DNA from: Microbulbifer bruguierae
GTDB taxonomy: Bacteria > Pseudomonadota > Gammaproteobacteria > Pseudomonadales > Cellvibrionaceae
NCBI RefSeq assembly: GCF_029869925.1
Contig: NZ_CP118605.1
Coordinates: 1,550,001-1,614,000 of the forward strand
Reading direction: 5' to 3'
DNA: 64,000 bases
Shown here: in pieces, positions 38,072 to 46,788 of the stretch
Layout: each line of letters begins with the position of its first letter
How positions within the stretch are numbered: the stretch's first letter is position 1
The notes under the pieces: generated by a model
Databases searched by the model: none
What the model saw: only the letters and a program-made list of their open reading frames with translations
What the model was told of the DNA's origin: nothing
Program-made: the position numbers and the translations under genes

Positions 38072-39565
38072 ATGCAAACCAAAATACTTAACCGATGCCT
38101 TGCCGGCGCCGGTCTGGCGGTGCTGCTACTCGCCTCCGTGATCGTAATCCGCACACTCAGTTTTACCGCGCCGACGGTAGCAGAGAGCGAGCCAGAACCC
38201 CTCGACCTCGACGCCAGCACCATTGCCATGCACCTGTCCGAGGCGATCCAGTTCCGCACCATCTCCTCACAACTGGAGCAGAGTGAAACCCAGCGGGAAT
38301 TCCACAATTTTATCGACTGGCTGGCGGCGACCTACCCGCAAGTCCACAGCGCGATGCCCCCGCAGAGGCTGGGCAAGCAGGACGGGCAGGCATTTTCACT
38401 GCTGTTCACCTGGCCGGGAAAAAATGCGCAATTGCCCGCGATTCTGCTCTCCGCGCACTACGATGTGGTGCCGGTAATTCCGGGAACGGAAGCCGAATGG
38501 CAACATCCTCCCTACGCGGGGAGCGTGGACGACACCCATATCTGGGGACGCGGCGCACTGGATGACAAGAGTGCAGCGATTGCCCTGATGGAAGCGGCCA
38601 CCGGCCTGCTCCAGCAGGGCTACCAGCCCGAGCGCACCGTCTATATCAGCCTCACCAGCGATGAGGAAACCGGGGGCGACCACGGCACCGCCGCGGTGGT
38701 GGAAAAGCTGCAAAGCGAAGGGGTACAGCTGGACTGGAGTCTGGACGAAGGCTCCTTCCTGCTGCACGGATTTATTCCCGGTGTGGATGCCCCGGTTGCC
38801 AGTATCAATGTGGCAGAAAAAGGGTATCTCACCGTAGACCTGGTGGCGCGGAGCCAGGGCGGTCACTCCTCCATGCCGCCGCCAGAAACCGCGGTGGACA
38901 TTCTCGCGCAAGCTCTGGTGCGGCTGAACCGGAATCCCCTGCCCGGTGGCCTCGAGGGATTGAGCCAAAAGTTGTTCGATGCCACCGCGCGCCATATGCC
39001 GTTTGAAAAACGCCTGATGTTCGCCAACCAGTGGCTGTTCGGCAGCGGTATCGAAGCAGTAATGGAAAAGCAGGGCAGTACCGCCGCCATGCTGCGTACC
39101 ACCACCGCACCGACCATGCTCTCCGCCAGCGTGAAGGAAAACGTGCTACCCATCACGGCCACCGCCACGGTGAACTTCCGCCTACACCCGCGGGACAGCA
39201 TCGATGATGTGCTGCAGCATGTGGAAACGGTCATCGACGACGAGCGTATCGACGTGGTGATGCGCACCGGGACTTCCGCCTCCCGGGTATCCAGTAATGA
39301 GGCTCCCGGTTTCCACCTGCTGGCAGAGACCAGCCGTGCAGTGTTCGGCCCGGTGATTACCGCTCCAGGACTGACCATCGCCGGTACCGACAGCCGCCGC
39401 TACGAGGAGGTTGCCGATAACAACTACCGCTTCAACCCGATGCTGGTCACCCGCGAAGACGTGCATGGATTCCACGGCACCAACGAGCGAATCAGTATCG
39501 ACAATATGGTGAAGGCGACAGGTTTCTATCAGGCTCTGATCCGCAATGCGAATTCAGAGCCGTAA
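38072..39565 (+). CDS. M20-family metallopeptidase (PM20D1-like), membrane-anchored
   Basis: A 497-residue M20 peptidase with one N-terminal hydrophobic segment (about residues 10-30), so periplasmic. The metal-binding sites are intact: LLSAHYDVVPVIPGTEAEW, DDTHIWGRGALDDKSAAIAL, SLTSDEETGGDHGTAA, SLDEGSFLL and the terminal TNERISIDNMVKATGFY. It resembles carboxypeptidase S / PM20D1 enzymes that hydrolyse dipeptides or N-acyl amino acids. The open frame begins with TTG two codons earlier; ATG at 38072 is preferred. It follows the TonB receptor by about 100 bases. Confidence 0.9.
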   Translation: MQTKILNRCLAGAGLAVLLLASVIVIRTLSFTAPTVAESEPEPLDLDASTIAMHLSEAIQFRTISSQLEQSETQREFHNFIDWLAATYPQVHSAMPPQRLGKQDGQAFSLLFTWPGKNAQLPAILLSAHYDVVPVIPGTEAEWQHPPYAGSVDDTHIWGRGALDDKSAAIALMEAATGLLQQGYQPERTVYISLTSDEETGGDHGTAAVVEKLQSEGVQLDWSLDEGSFLLHGFIPGVDAPVASINVAEKGYLTVDLVARSQGGHSSMPPPETAVDILAQALVRLNRNPLPGGLEGLSQKLFDATARHMPFEKRLMFANQWLFGSGIEAVMEKQGSTAAMLRTTTAPTMLSASVKENVLPITATATVNFRLHPRDSIDDVLQHVETVIDDERIDVVMRTGTSASRVSSNEAPGFHLLAETSRAVFGPVITAPGLTIAGTDSRRYEEVADNNYRFNPMLVTREDVHGFHGTNERISIDNMVKATGFYQALIRNANSEP

Positions 39566-39589
39566 TAATAGCCGCGATAAACGTATACA

Positions 39590-39633
39590 ACGGCATCCGC
39601 AATTTCGATATTAGCTTTTAGCGCGGATGCCGT
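39590..39633. repeat. Inverted repeat at the convergent junction of M20 peptidase and nuclease genes
   Basis: ACGGCATCCGC (39590-39600) and GCGGATGCCGT (39623-39633) are perfect 11-base complements around a 22-base loop. The right arm lies inside the last codons of the nuclease. Position suggests a terminator for both genes, but no T-run follows. Confidence 0.5.
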
Positions 39634-42257
39634 GCCTGCGCTGGTTTCGGGGGTCCCACTGTCACCTCCCGGGTGATGTCGGCAACGGCGCCGTGATTGT
39701 CGGTCACCGTCAGGGTAACGCTATAGCGGCCCAACTTCCGGTAACGGTGTCGGGGGTTGCGCTCGCTACTGACTACGCCATCGCCGAAATCCCAACGCCA
39801 GGAAACCAGCTCACCGTCCTCGTCGCTACTGGTATCCCTTAATATTACCCACGGCCCCCGCGCTCGACTGACAAACCCCGCCAACGGAGGCAGGTTGCCT
39901 GCCGTGAGGTCCAGCTCGACGATCATCGGATCATGATCCGATGCGCGATAGGGACCCGCGCCATAGAGCGACTGTATCTGCTGTTCACTTTTGAACTCGG
40001 TGTTGTAATCGAGCACCGGTGGTTCATCGGCGTTGATATGCCAGTCGCTGACACCGGTCACCAGGGGTAGCAGCGCGGTGTTTGCAAGAGCGTAATCCAG
40101 ATAACCGGATTCACCGCTGTATACGTAGGAGTGTGCGTTGCCGCCCATGAAATTTGCCAGTAAATCTGTGAAACCGAACTCTGCCAGGGTAGTGATCGGG
40201 TTTTCCTGTGCATAACTGTTGAGGTCTCCGAGTACCAGCACCCGCCCACTAGCACCCGGGTCAGCGTTCAGCCAGGCCGCCAGGGCATTCGCCGCATGGG
40301 TACGGACCTGGTTCCAGCAGCCCTGTCCATCGTCCTGGTCGTCATTCAGGCTGCCGTCGTTGGGGCAGCTGCCCTTGGACTTGAAGTGGTTGACCACTAC
40401 CGACAAAGACTCGCCCGTGGCAATTTCGGTGAATGCCTGCCTCAGTGGCGGGCGGTTGAGACTGGTGGCCTCGTCAAAAGGATAGGTTTCCAGAACCGTT
40501 GGATCACCGGACAGCTGTACTGTATCCGTGCGATAAACCAGCCCCACCGCGATCTGGTCTCCCCCCAGTGTTGCAAGGCCCGGATCGACATAGCCATAGA
40601 CGCTACTGCCCTGCGCCGCATTCAGTCCGCTCACCAAATCCGCAATTGCGCTGTCCTCTCCATAGCCGTCGTTTTCAATTTCCATCAGGCCGATGATATC
40701 GGCACCGCTTGCGCGAATTGCCGCGATGATTTTCTGGCGCTGGCGGACAAACTCTTCTGCGCTATCGGCACCGCGGCTGGTGGGAAAACCTCCGCCCAGC
40801 CCGTCGCCATTGAAATAATTCAGCACATTGAAACTCGCAACCCGCAGGCTGCCGGCGCCGGGCAATACCGGTGCTGATGTACGAGGATTGGTATCCACAA
40901 ATTCCGGAGTGACCACCGGATAAATACGGTAGGCACCAAAGCCGTAGCCGATCACACCGCGCAGATCTGCCACCGTGTTTCCGACGCGCAGGCTGCTATC
41001 GGCCGCGAGTGCCGGCGCGGGATAGGGAATGATTTCCGGATTCTGTATCGAAGAGGCGTCATCTAGTAATAACTGATTCAACCCGTTCTGTACCTGCTGC
41101 GCCAGAGCCGCAGCACCGGGCGCATTACTATGTGTAGGGACATAGCGGCGACCATTGGCCAGAACCACTTCCCCGTAACGCCCCAGATTCTGGGTGCCAT
41201 TCACGGTCAGGACGCCGCCAAAATGCACCAGCATACCCTCGACACTTTCAGGGGCTTCCGCGCTGGCGAACGGCAGTGCAAGCTCTGCCGGGGACACCGC
41301 GTTTCCAGTACCGCACACGCTGACCGAGTCCACATCGGCCAGCTCGGTCAAGTCGAAATACTCCTTCACCACGCCGCCCACTCGCACATGATCGCCGACG
41401 GCTACCGCAACACCGAAACCGTTGTCGTAGACGAACAGGCCTTCGGAGGTTGCCTCATTGCCGTCCTGATCCGTATCTTCCTCCTGCAGGAAAAAGCCGG
41501 CCAGACCACTGTCTTGATTCTGAAAGCTCGCCACCACAATCGCTTCCACCGGGTGGTAATTCCCCACCTCGGGGCTGGCGCCGCCACTGCCCTGAATACT
41601 GCTGATCAGGGTCGCCGGATCACCACAGACGCCAGCCACTGTTCCCGGAGTATCGCCTTCGTCACCGTCGTCGTCATCTCCTCCCGCAACACTGCCATTG
41701 TGCACGCCCAGGTTGCTGAAATCGTCCAGACCCAGACTGGTCCACTCCACTGCGGGATCAAACACACTACTGCCATCGGATCGCCCGCTGGCGATACTGG
41801 TATCGCGTATCAGGGTCTGATTCTGAGTCCCCAGGCTACTATCCCCCCACAGACTGCCGGGGTCGACGCCGATCTGGCCAATAACATCTTCGAAACCGGC
41901 TGGGCCAACCAAAGCCACAGCGTCATCACCATTGAAAAGTCCGCCACCGTAAAGTTGATCGGACACCGCGAGAATTTCATCACCGGCGCTGGAGTGGCCG
42001 AGGATAAAAATGCCTCCCGCTGCAAGATTGCCGCTCAACGTGATATTCGCGCCAGCGGATGTGGCGCCATTGAAAAAAACCTGAATGGAATAGCCATCGA
42101 GATCAACCGTGGCATTAGACGCATTGTAAATTTCCAGTGCCTTATTGTTACCGCTGCCTTCGATATATTCAGAAAACACCAGCTGAGCGTTGCTGGCGAC
42201 ACTGAATAAAGCGGACAAACAAAAAAGCGACAGAGACTCCCATGATTTATTTGGCAT
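39618..42257 (-). CDS. Secreted ExeM/NucH-type endonuclease with LTD and PKD domains
   Basis: An 879-residue exported protein. Signal peptide ends VASNA; a lamin-tail domain follows (LVFSEYIEGSGNNKALEIYN, about 25-190), then an OB-fold-like middle (AIVVASFQNQDSGLAGFFLQ), then an endonuclease/exonuclease/phosphatase domain (about 470-790) with SLRVASFNVLNYFNGD, IIGLMEIENDGYGEDSAIAD, VVVNHFKSKGSCPND, VLGDLNSYAQENP and ASDHDPMIVELDL. A C-terminal PKD domain (WRWDFGDGVVSSERNPRHRY) completes it. Extracellular DNases of this build feed on environmental DNA and shape biofilms in marine bacteria. It lies alone on the minus strand. Confidence 0.92.
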   Translation of the reverse strand: MPNKSWESLSLFCLSALFSVASNAQLVFSEYIEGSGNNKALEIYNASNATVDLDGYSIQVFFNGATSAGANITLSGNLAAGGIFILGHSSAGDEILAVSDQLYGGGLFNGDDAVALVGPAGFEDVIGQIGVDPGSLWGDSSLGTQNQTLIRDTSIASGRSDGSSVFDPAVEWTSLGLDDFSNLGVHNGSVAGGDDDDGDEGDTPGTVAGVCGDPATLISSIQGSGGASPEVGNYHPVEAIVVASFQNQDSGLAGFFLQEEDTDQDGNEATSEGLFVYDNGFGVAVAVGDHVRVGGVVKEYFDLTELADVDSVSVCGTGNAVSPAELALPFASAEAPESVEGMLVHFGGVLTVNGTQNLGRYGEVVLANGRRYVPTHSNAPGAAALAQQVQNGLNQLLLDDASSIQNPEIIPYPAPALAADSSLRVGNTVADLRGVIGYGFGAYRIYPVVTPEFVDTNPRTSAPVLPGAGSLRVASFNVLNYFNGDGLGGGFPTSRGADSAEEFVRQRQKIIAAIRASGADIIGLMEIENDGYGEDSAIADLVSGLNAAQGSSVYGYVDPGLATLGGDQIAVGLVYRTDTVQLSGDPTVLETYPFDEATSLNRPPLRQAFTEIATGESLSVVVNHFKSKGSCPNDGSLNDDQDDGQGCWNQVRTHAANALAAWLNADPGASGRVLVLGDLNSYAQENPITTLAEFGFTDLLANFMGGNAHSYVYSGESGYLDYALANTALLPLVTGVSDWHINADEPPVLDYNTEFKSEQQIQSLYGAGPYRASDHDPMIVELDLTAGNLPPLAGFVSRARGPWVILRDTSSDEDGELVSWRWDFGDGVVSSERNPRHRYRKLGRYSVTLTVTDNHGAVADITREVTVGPPKPAQARHPR

Positions 42258-42383
42258 TATTTTCTTCCTTGTAACCTGATCAGAATACGATGCAAAAAAC
42301 GTACTCAGCAGAGTGCATCAGGATGAATAAAATGCCGTTACAGCTGAATGAACAATACGGGAAAGAAATGTTGCATTCGCGGG
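42258..42383. other. Gap between nuclease gene and alcohol-dehydrogenase remnant
   Basis: 126 bases, AT-richer than the flanks, no gene. It should hold the promoter of the minus-strand nuclease; no box is clear enough to mark. Confidence 0.3.
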
Positions 42384-42601
42384 TCAGATTTCCCCACTCC
42401 AGGCACGAGCAAACAGCTCGCGGTATTCCCCCGAAAAAAACAGGACCAGATTGCCGCCTGCATATGGGTCCACTGCCGCCTTCTCTGCGAACATCCCTGC
42501 AAACTTTTCTCCGAATTTCTCTGCCGGTGCAACGTCGATGCCAATGTCGGCCAGGCTATGGGGAGCTCCAAGGTGGGTGCGCAGTTGCAACACCCTATTC
42601 C
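42384..42601 (-). pseudogene. C-terminal fragment of an iron-containing alcohol dehydrogenase
   Basis: On the minus strand this stretch reads VLQLRTHLGAPHSLADIGID, continues through VDPYAGGNLVLFFSGEYREL and ends FARAWSGEI-stop. It aligns over about 65 residues with the C terminus of the intact iron alcohol dehydrogenase at 44108 (VLLLRRELGIPHSLAEIGIG ... SAEDYWSIFLAACRGTL). The likeness is at about the same level as two paralogues, so this is not a recent duplicate. There is no start, and similarity begins within a few bases of the stop codon of the acyltransferase at 42602. The rest of the dehydrogenase is gone. It looks like the relic of a second dehydrogenase cut by the arrival of the acyltransferase or by a deletion. 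Confidence 0.75.
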
Positions 42602-43729
42602 TTACACCTTGGTAGAACCCGCAGTTACGGGACTGCCAGCAGCTCCAGCACCATAGTTCAGCTTGCCATTAAACAGCAGTGAAGCGATTTTAAACCTTTT
42701 CACCACGACGAAATGGAACAACATCCCTCCCAAGCAGGCACCGACTGCAGACAGCAGCATACGAGCATCCATTGGTATACCGATCTTTTGCAGGGCAAAC
42801 AACAGGAAAGCCACGATAATAAAATGGACAACATATACGGTGTAGGCTGACTGGGCCATTGCCCTGACAATCCAGAAATCTTTATCCAGGAAACGCGCGC
42901 CGAAAGCGCAGAAGAAAATGGATAACAGGATAGCCAGCAGATACTCGTAAATCGTGGCAAAAAACTCGAGAAAATGCAGTTCGACTCCGCGGCCCTGATA
43001 ATAATCAGTCAGCAGACTCAGCGCCACGGACCCACCAATACACACCAGCGCCACCAGCCCCCAGCGAATGTACCCACTATTGAACCTTTCATAGACATCC
43101 TGCCAAAGGAACATAAACACCCCCAAAAGAAAATATGGGAAGTGCTGAACAGAAATCAAAACAAACAAACCGATCACATGAATATAAGGTATTTCCCACA
43201 TAAAGCTCGGCAACAGAACTTTGTATGAGAGGGCACACACAAAAACAACTGTCGAAAAAAGGACTATCCGAGCGGCATTTTCAGGCATGAACCGCGAGAG
43301 CCAGGCAACGGACACTTTCGAAACATGCACGGTATAGTTCAAGACCAATGTATACGCCAACAGTGAAAACAGGAACCAGGCGTGATACATCCAGAACATT
43401 TTGAAATCCTTGCTGGAATCCGCCTCACTGTAATAAGTCGCCATCCATTCCGCCGTAAAAGGAGCCAACAGAATTACGCATACCAGTGCGGGAACTGTCA
43501 GCATTACCAACCGTCCTTTCAGAAAAGGCAAAGTCCCCTTACGCTCGATTACGGCCACTGAAAAGTATCCTGATATCAGAAAAAAACAGGCCATCCGAAA
43601 TGCACCGGAAGCATCCCGAACAAAGTCATAATCACCCGCACCTGCATCGGCGTGAGCCGAACGATAAAACACGCCAACAAACAGCGCGAACGCCCTGAGA
43701 AAATCCAAATGATATAGTCGACGGTCCAT
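42602..43729 (-). CDS. Acyltransferase-3 family membrane protein
   Basis: A 375-residue integral membrane protein with about ten helices. The N terminus MDRRLYHLDFLRAFALFVGV with a following FYRSAH gives the R-x-x-x-D-x-L-R-A and His features of acyltransferase-3 proteins (OpgC/OafA type), and GAFRMACFFLISGYFSVAVI is the typical SGYF/Y helix. I use the ATG at 43729, which has AAGGGGGTG before it. There is no SGNH domain. Base composition is visibly more AT-rich than the genes around it, and its end abuts the dehydrogenase fragment, so horizontal origin is plausible. The acylated substrate is unknown. Confidence 0.85.
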   Translation of the reverse strand: MDRRLYHLDFLRAFALFVGVFYRSAHADAGAGDYDFVRDASGAFRMACFFLISGYFSVAVIERKGTLPFLKGRLVMLTVPALVCVILLAPFTAEWMATYYSEADSSKDFKMFWMYHAWFLFSLLAYTLVLNYTVHVSKVSVAWLSRFMPENAARIVLFSTVVFVCALSYKVLLPSFMWEIPYIHVIGLFVLISVQHFPYFLLGVFMFLWQDVYERFNSGYIRWGLVALVCIGGSVALSLLTDYYQGRGVELHFLEFFATIYEYLLAILLSIFFCAFGARFLDKDFWIVRAMAQSAYTVYVVHFIIVAFLLFALQKIGIPMDARMLLSAVGACLGGMLFHFVVVKRFKIASLLFNGKLNYGAGAAGSPVTAGSTKV

Positions 43730-44107
43730 GCCCACCCCCTTTGGCTGCAGAATATAAAAAGTCCGTTGCAAATTTCAGGCCGTCGCTCTCGACCCTATTA
43801 CACGCTATGTTATTAAATTAATGGCGCATGCGGCCAATGGAACAGGCGGTTACGGAGAACAGATCCACCGAATATGGCACGAAATACTACACAATCATAA
43901 TCCCGTCACGGTGGAGAAGCCTTAAGGGATGCGCCTTTACGGTTCAGGAAGGGAAATCGGGCCTTACTGTCAGAATACCGTCAAAAGTCACTGAAACAAA
44001 TTAGTGCCTCGAACGCCAACAAATTTCAGAAAACTTCGGCAACTTCGATCCCCCGCTCGGTATCAGCGCCCGCGTCACTTCAGAGAGCTCCGCGTAAACC
44101 TTCCAAG
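43730..44107. other. Intergenic region between acyltransferase and iron alcohol dehydrogenase
   Basis: 378 bases with no gene on either strand. AT content is higher than average (for example ATGTTATTAAATTAATGG near 43806-43825). The promoter of the acyltransferase should be near 43740-43830. No repeat or remnant of a mobile element is recognisable. Confidence 0.4.
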
Positions 44108-45277
44108 TCACAGGGTCCCACGACAGGCGGCCAGGAAAATTGACCAGTAGTCTTCAGCAGAAAGCGGTAGCGGGTTACTCGTTGCAGACGGATCTGCCGC
44201 AGCCATCTGCGCAACCTGATCAGCATCCTCTTCGCCAATACCAATTTCCGCCAGTGAGTGGGGAATACCCAACTCCCGGCGCAGCAACAGCACCCATTCC
44301 AATACGCCGCTGAAGCCCGAGGCAGGCAACGCCAGATAGCGCGATAGCCGACTCATGGGCTCTTCGATAGCAGCCCGGTTCGCGGTCAGTACATAGGGCA
44401 TCAGAACCGCATTCAGCAGACCGTGGTGTTTGTCGTAACGGGCGCCGAGCGGATGGGCCAGCGCGTGCATCGCACCAAGCCCGCGTTGAAATGCAGTGGC
44501 ACCCATGCTGGAAGCCACCAGCATCTGCATACGCGCCTCCAGGTCCGAGCCGTCCGTCACCGCGCGAGGCAGGTACACATTGATCAGACGCATAGCTTCA
44601 AGCGCAATTCCCTCCGCCATGGGATGAAAATTTTTCGCACAGAAAGCCTCGAGGTTGTGCGACAGCGCATCCATACCGGTGGCGGCAGTGATTGGGGCGG
44701 GGAGCCCCAGGGTAAGCTCCGGGTCGAGCAATACGATTTCCGGGAGCATCTGTGGGTGAAAAATAATTTTTTTCAATTTGGCACGTTCATCGGTAATCAC
44801 TGACGAGCGCCCCACCTCCGAGCCGGTACCTGCGGTGGTGGGAATCGCAATAACCGGCATCATTCCGTGGGTATTCACTTTGAGGTAGTTGTCGCCGACA
44901 TCTTCAAACTCCCAGATGGGGTGGGTCTGCCCCACCATCAGTGCAATGGCCTTGCCCGCATCCAGTGCGGAGCCACCGCCCAGTGCAATAACCCCGTCGC
45001 AACCGTGGACCCTGAACGCGGCGACTCCGGCATGCACATTCGCGCCGGTGGGATTGCCCTTGATCTCGCTGAATACTGCGAGCGGCAAACCGGCCACCAG
45101 GCAGTCTTCGACAATCGACTGCACCATCGGCAGCGATACCAGACCGGGATCTGTCACCAGCAGCGGTGTCGCCATCCCCAGTTCCCGGCACAGCTGCGGC
45201 AATTCGGAAATTCGGCCGGCTCCCACGCGCATCGCCGTGGGGTAATTCCAGTGAGTGAAATAGGATTGGTCCGTCAT
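44108..45277 (-). CDS. Iron-containing alcohol dehydrogenase
   Basis: A 389-residue group III dehydrogenase. Nucleotide-binding GVIALGGGSALDAGKAIALM (near residue 95) and AIPTTAGTGSEVGRSSVITD are present. Metal-ligand segments TGMDALSHNLEAFCAKNFHP and MHALAHPLGARYDKHHGLLN supply the conserved histidines. The ATG lies 2 bases after the stop of the aldehyde dehydrogenase, so the two are co-translated. With the glutamine-synthetase-like enzyme upstream, its likely job is oxidising the hydroxyl of a gamma-glutamylated amino alcohol, but a free alcohol substrate is equally allowed by sequence. Confidence 0.92.
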   Translation of the reverse strand: MTDQSYFTHWNYPTAMRVGAGRISELPQLCRELGMATPLLVTDPGLVSLPMVQSIVEDCLVAGLPLAVFSEIKGNPTGANVHAGVAAFRVHGCDGVIALGGGSALDAGKAIALMVGQTHPIWEFEDVGDNYLKVNTHGMMPVIAIPTTAGTGSEVGRSSVITDERAKLKKIIFHPQMLPEIVLLDPELTLGLPAPITAATGMDALSHNLEAFCAKNFHPMAEGIALEAMRLINVYLPRAVTDGSDLEARMQMLVASSMGATAFQRGLGAMHALAHPLGARYDKHHGLLNAVLMPYVLTANRAAIEEPMSRLSRYLALPASGFSGVLEWVLLLRRELGIPHSLAEIGIGEEDADQVAQMAAADPSATSNPLPLSAEDYWSIFLAACRGTL

Positions 45278-45279
45278 GG

Positions 45280-46692
45280 TCAGGGCACGAGTTTGAAATG
45301 AAAGGATTTTGGCCGGGTCAGATGCTCGAAACCAACACCGGACAATGTGCAGCCGCGACCGGATTTTTTTATCCCGGTCCAGGCCAGCGCCGGGTCGAGA
45401 TAATCACAACGGTTTAAAAATACTGTGCCGGTCTGCAATTTATCCCCCAGGGCCAGTGCGGCCTCCGGGTCAGCGGAGTAGATTGCCGCAGTGAGTCCGT
45501 ATTCGCTGTCGTTCATCAGTGCCAATGCTTCCTTGTCGTCCGCCACCGACATTGCGCCCAATAACGGACCGAAGGATTCTTCATTCATTACACGCATATT
45601 GTGATTCACGTTGGTGAGCAACTGCGGGGCCATATAGGCGCTGCCGCGCCGGTCCAGTTCGAATTCGCCCCCATCAATATGAGGTTGAGCACCCTGTGCC
45701 ACCGCTTCATCGATCTGGTCGCGCACAAAATCAGCGGCGCTGGCCCGCACCAATGGGCCAAGGGTTGTACCCTCGTGGTCCGGAGGTCCCAGGCGGTATT
45801 GGCGGATCAGGGCCACTGCCCGTTGCACGAATTCATCGAACAGGGTGTGGTGCACATACAGCCGCTCGATACCACAACAGGACTGGCCAGAATTGAAAAA
45901 CGCACCGTCGACGATGGAGGCCACGGCATATTCCAGATCCGCATCTTCCCGCACATAGGCCGGGTCCTTGCCACCCAGCTCCAGGCCGAGGGAGACAAAG
46001 CGCCCCGCTGCTGCCGCTTCGATGGCCGCACCGCCGGCGACGGACCCGGTAAAAGCGATGTGCTGCACGCTGCCGTTGATAATGACCTGCTCTGCATCGC
46101 GGTGATCCAGATGCAGATACTGAAAAACCCCCTCGGGCAAACCGGCATCCCGGAAGGCTTCTGTCAGTCGCTCCGCGCACAATGGGGTCTGGGTCGAATG
46201 CTTGAGCAATACGCTGTTGCCCGCCAGGAGCGCCGGCACCACCGCATTGATGGCCGTGAGGTAGGGGTAATTCCACGGCGCTATGACAAATACTGTACCC
46301 AGCGGCTCGCGGCGGATAAACCGCTTGAACCCCACTTTTTCCGGCAGCGGAATATCACTCAGCGGGCCACCGGATAGCTCTGCCAGTTCCGCCATAGTCA
46401 GCGCGCGCTCGGCAAGGCCGTCAATCTCTCCACCGGCAAACGCGATGGGCCTCCCCATCTGCCAGCAGATTTCCCGGGCGAGATCAGCCTTCTTCTGCTG
46501 CAGGTGTTTGACCGCGGCACGCACCAGCGCTGCCCGCTCGCCAATAGGAACCTGTTTCCAACTCAACTGGGCACCCTGTGCACTGTTCAGGGCATTCTGG
46601 ATTTCGTATTCCGTAGCCAGCGGGCGCTCGACATACACACGGTCGTCGACCGGCGAAATACACTGAAGCTTTTGCATAATTTTTTGTGGCAT
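45280..46692 (-). CDS. NAD(P)-dependent aldehyde dehydrogenase
   Basis: A 470-residue aldehyde dehydrogenase. Visible motifs: FVIAPWNYPYLTAINAVVPA, FTGSVAGGAAIEAAAAG cofactor loop, LGLELGGKDPAYVREDADLE with the general-base Glu, and FFNSGQSCCGIERLYVHHTL with the catalytic Cys. Within the GS-ALDH-ADH operon it would oxidise the aldehyde made by the alcohol dehydrogenase, or a gamma-glutamylaminoaldehyde from a polyamine, as PuuC does. The first ATG (MPQKIMQKLQC) is used; the second, five codons on, is possible. Confidence 0.92.
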   Translation of the reverse strand: MPQKIMQKLQCISPVDDRVYVERPLATEYEIQNALNSAQGAQLSWKQVPIGERAALVRAAVKHLQQKKADLAREICWQMGRPIAFAGGEIDGLAERALTMAELAELSGGPLSDIPLPEKVGFKRFIRREPLGTVFVIAPWNYPYLTAINAVVPALLAGNSVLLKHSTQTPLCAERLTEAFRDAGLPEGVFQYLHLDHRDAEQVIINGSVQHIAFTGSVAGGAAIEAAAAGRFVSLGLELGGKDPAYVREDADLEYAVASIVDGAFFNSGQSCCGIERLYVHHTLFDEFVQRAVALIRQYRLGPPDHEGTTLGPLVRASAADFVRDQIDEAVAQGAQPHIDGGEFELDRRGSAYMAPQLLTNVNHNMRVMNEESFGPLLGAMSVADDKEALALMNDSEYGLTAAIYSADPEAALALGDKLQTGTVFLNRCDYLDPALAWTGIKKSGRGCTLSGVGFEHLTRPKSFHFKLVP

Positions 46693-46788
46693 CCTGCCTG
46701 TGTCACTGGAGCGCTGCGCCTGCCTGCCCTAGGAACAATATTTATTACACGAGGAGCAATAAATTTCCGTATTCGAACTTTTTTGCGA

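Noticed and set aside
43890..43930. TATGGCACGAAATACTAC considered as a sigma-54 promoter
   Set aside because: The -24 half is good but the -12 half lacks the TTGC core at the right spacing.
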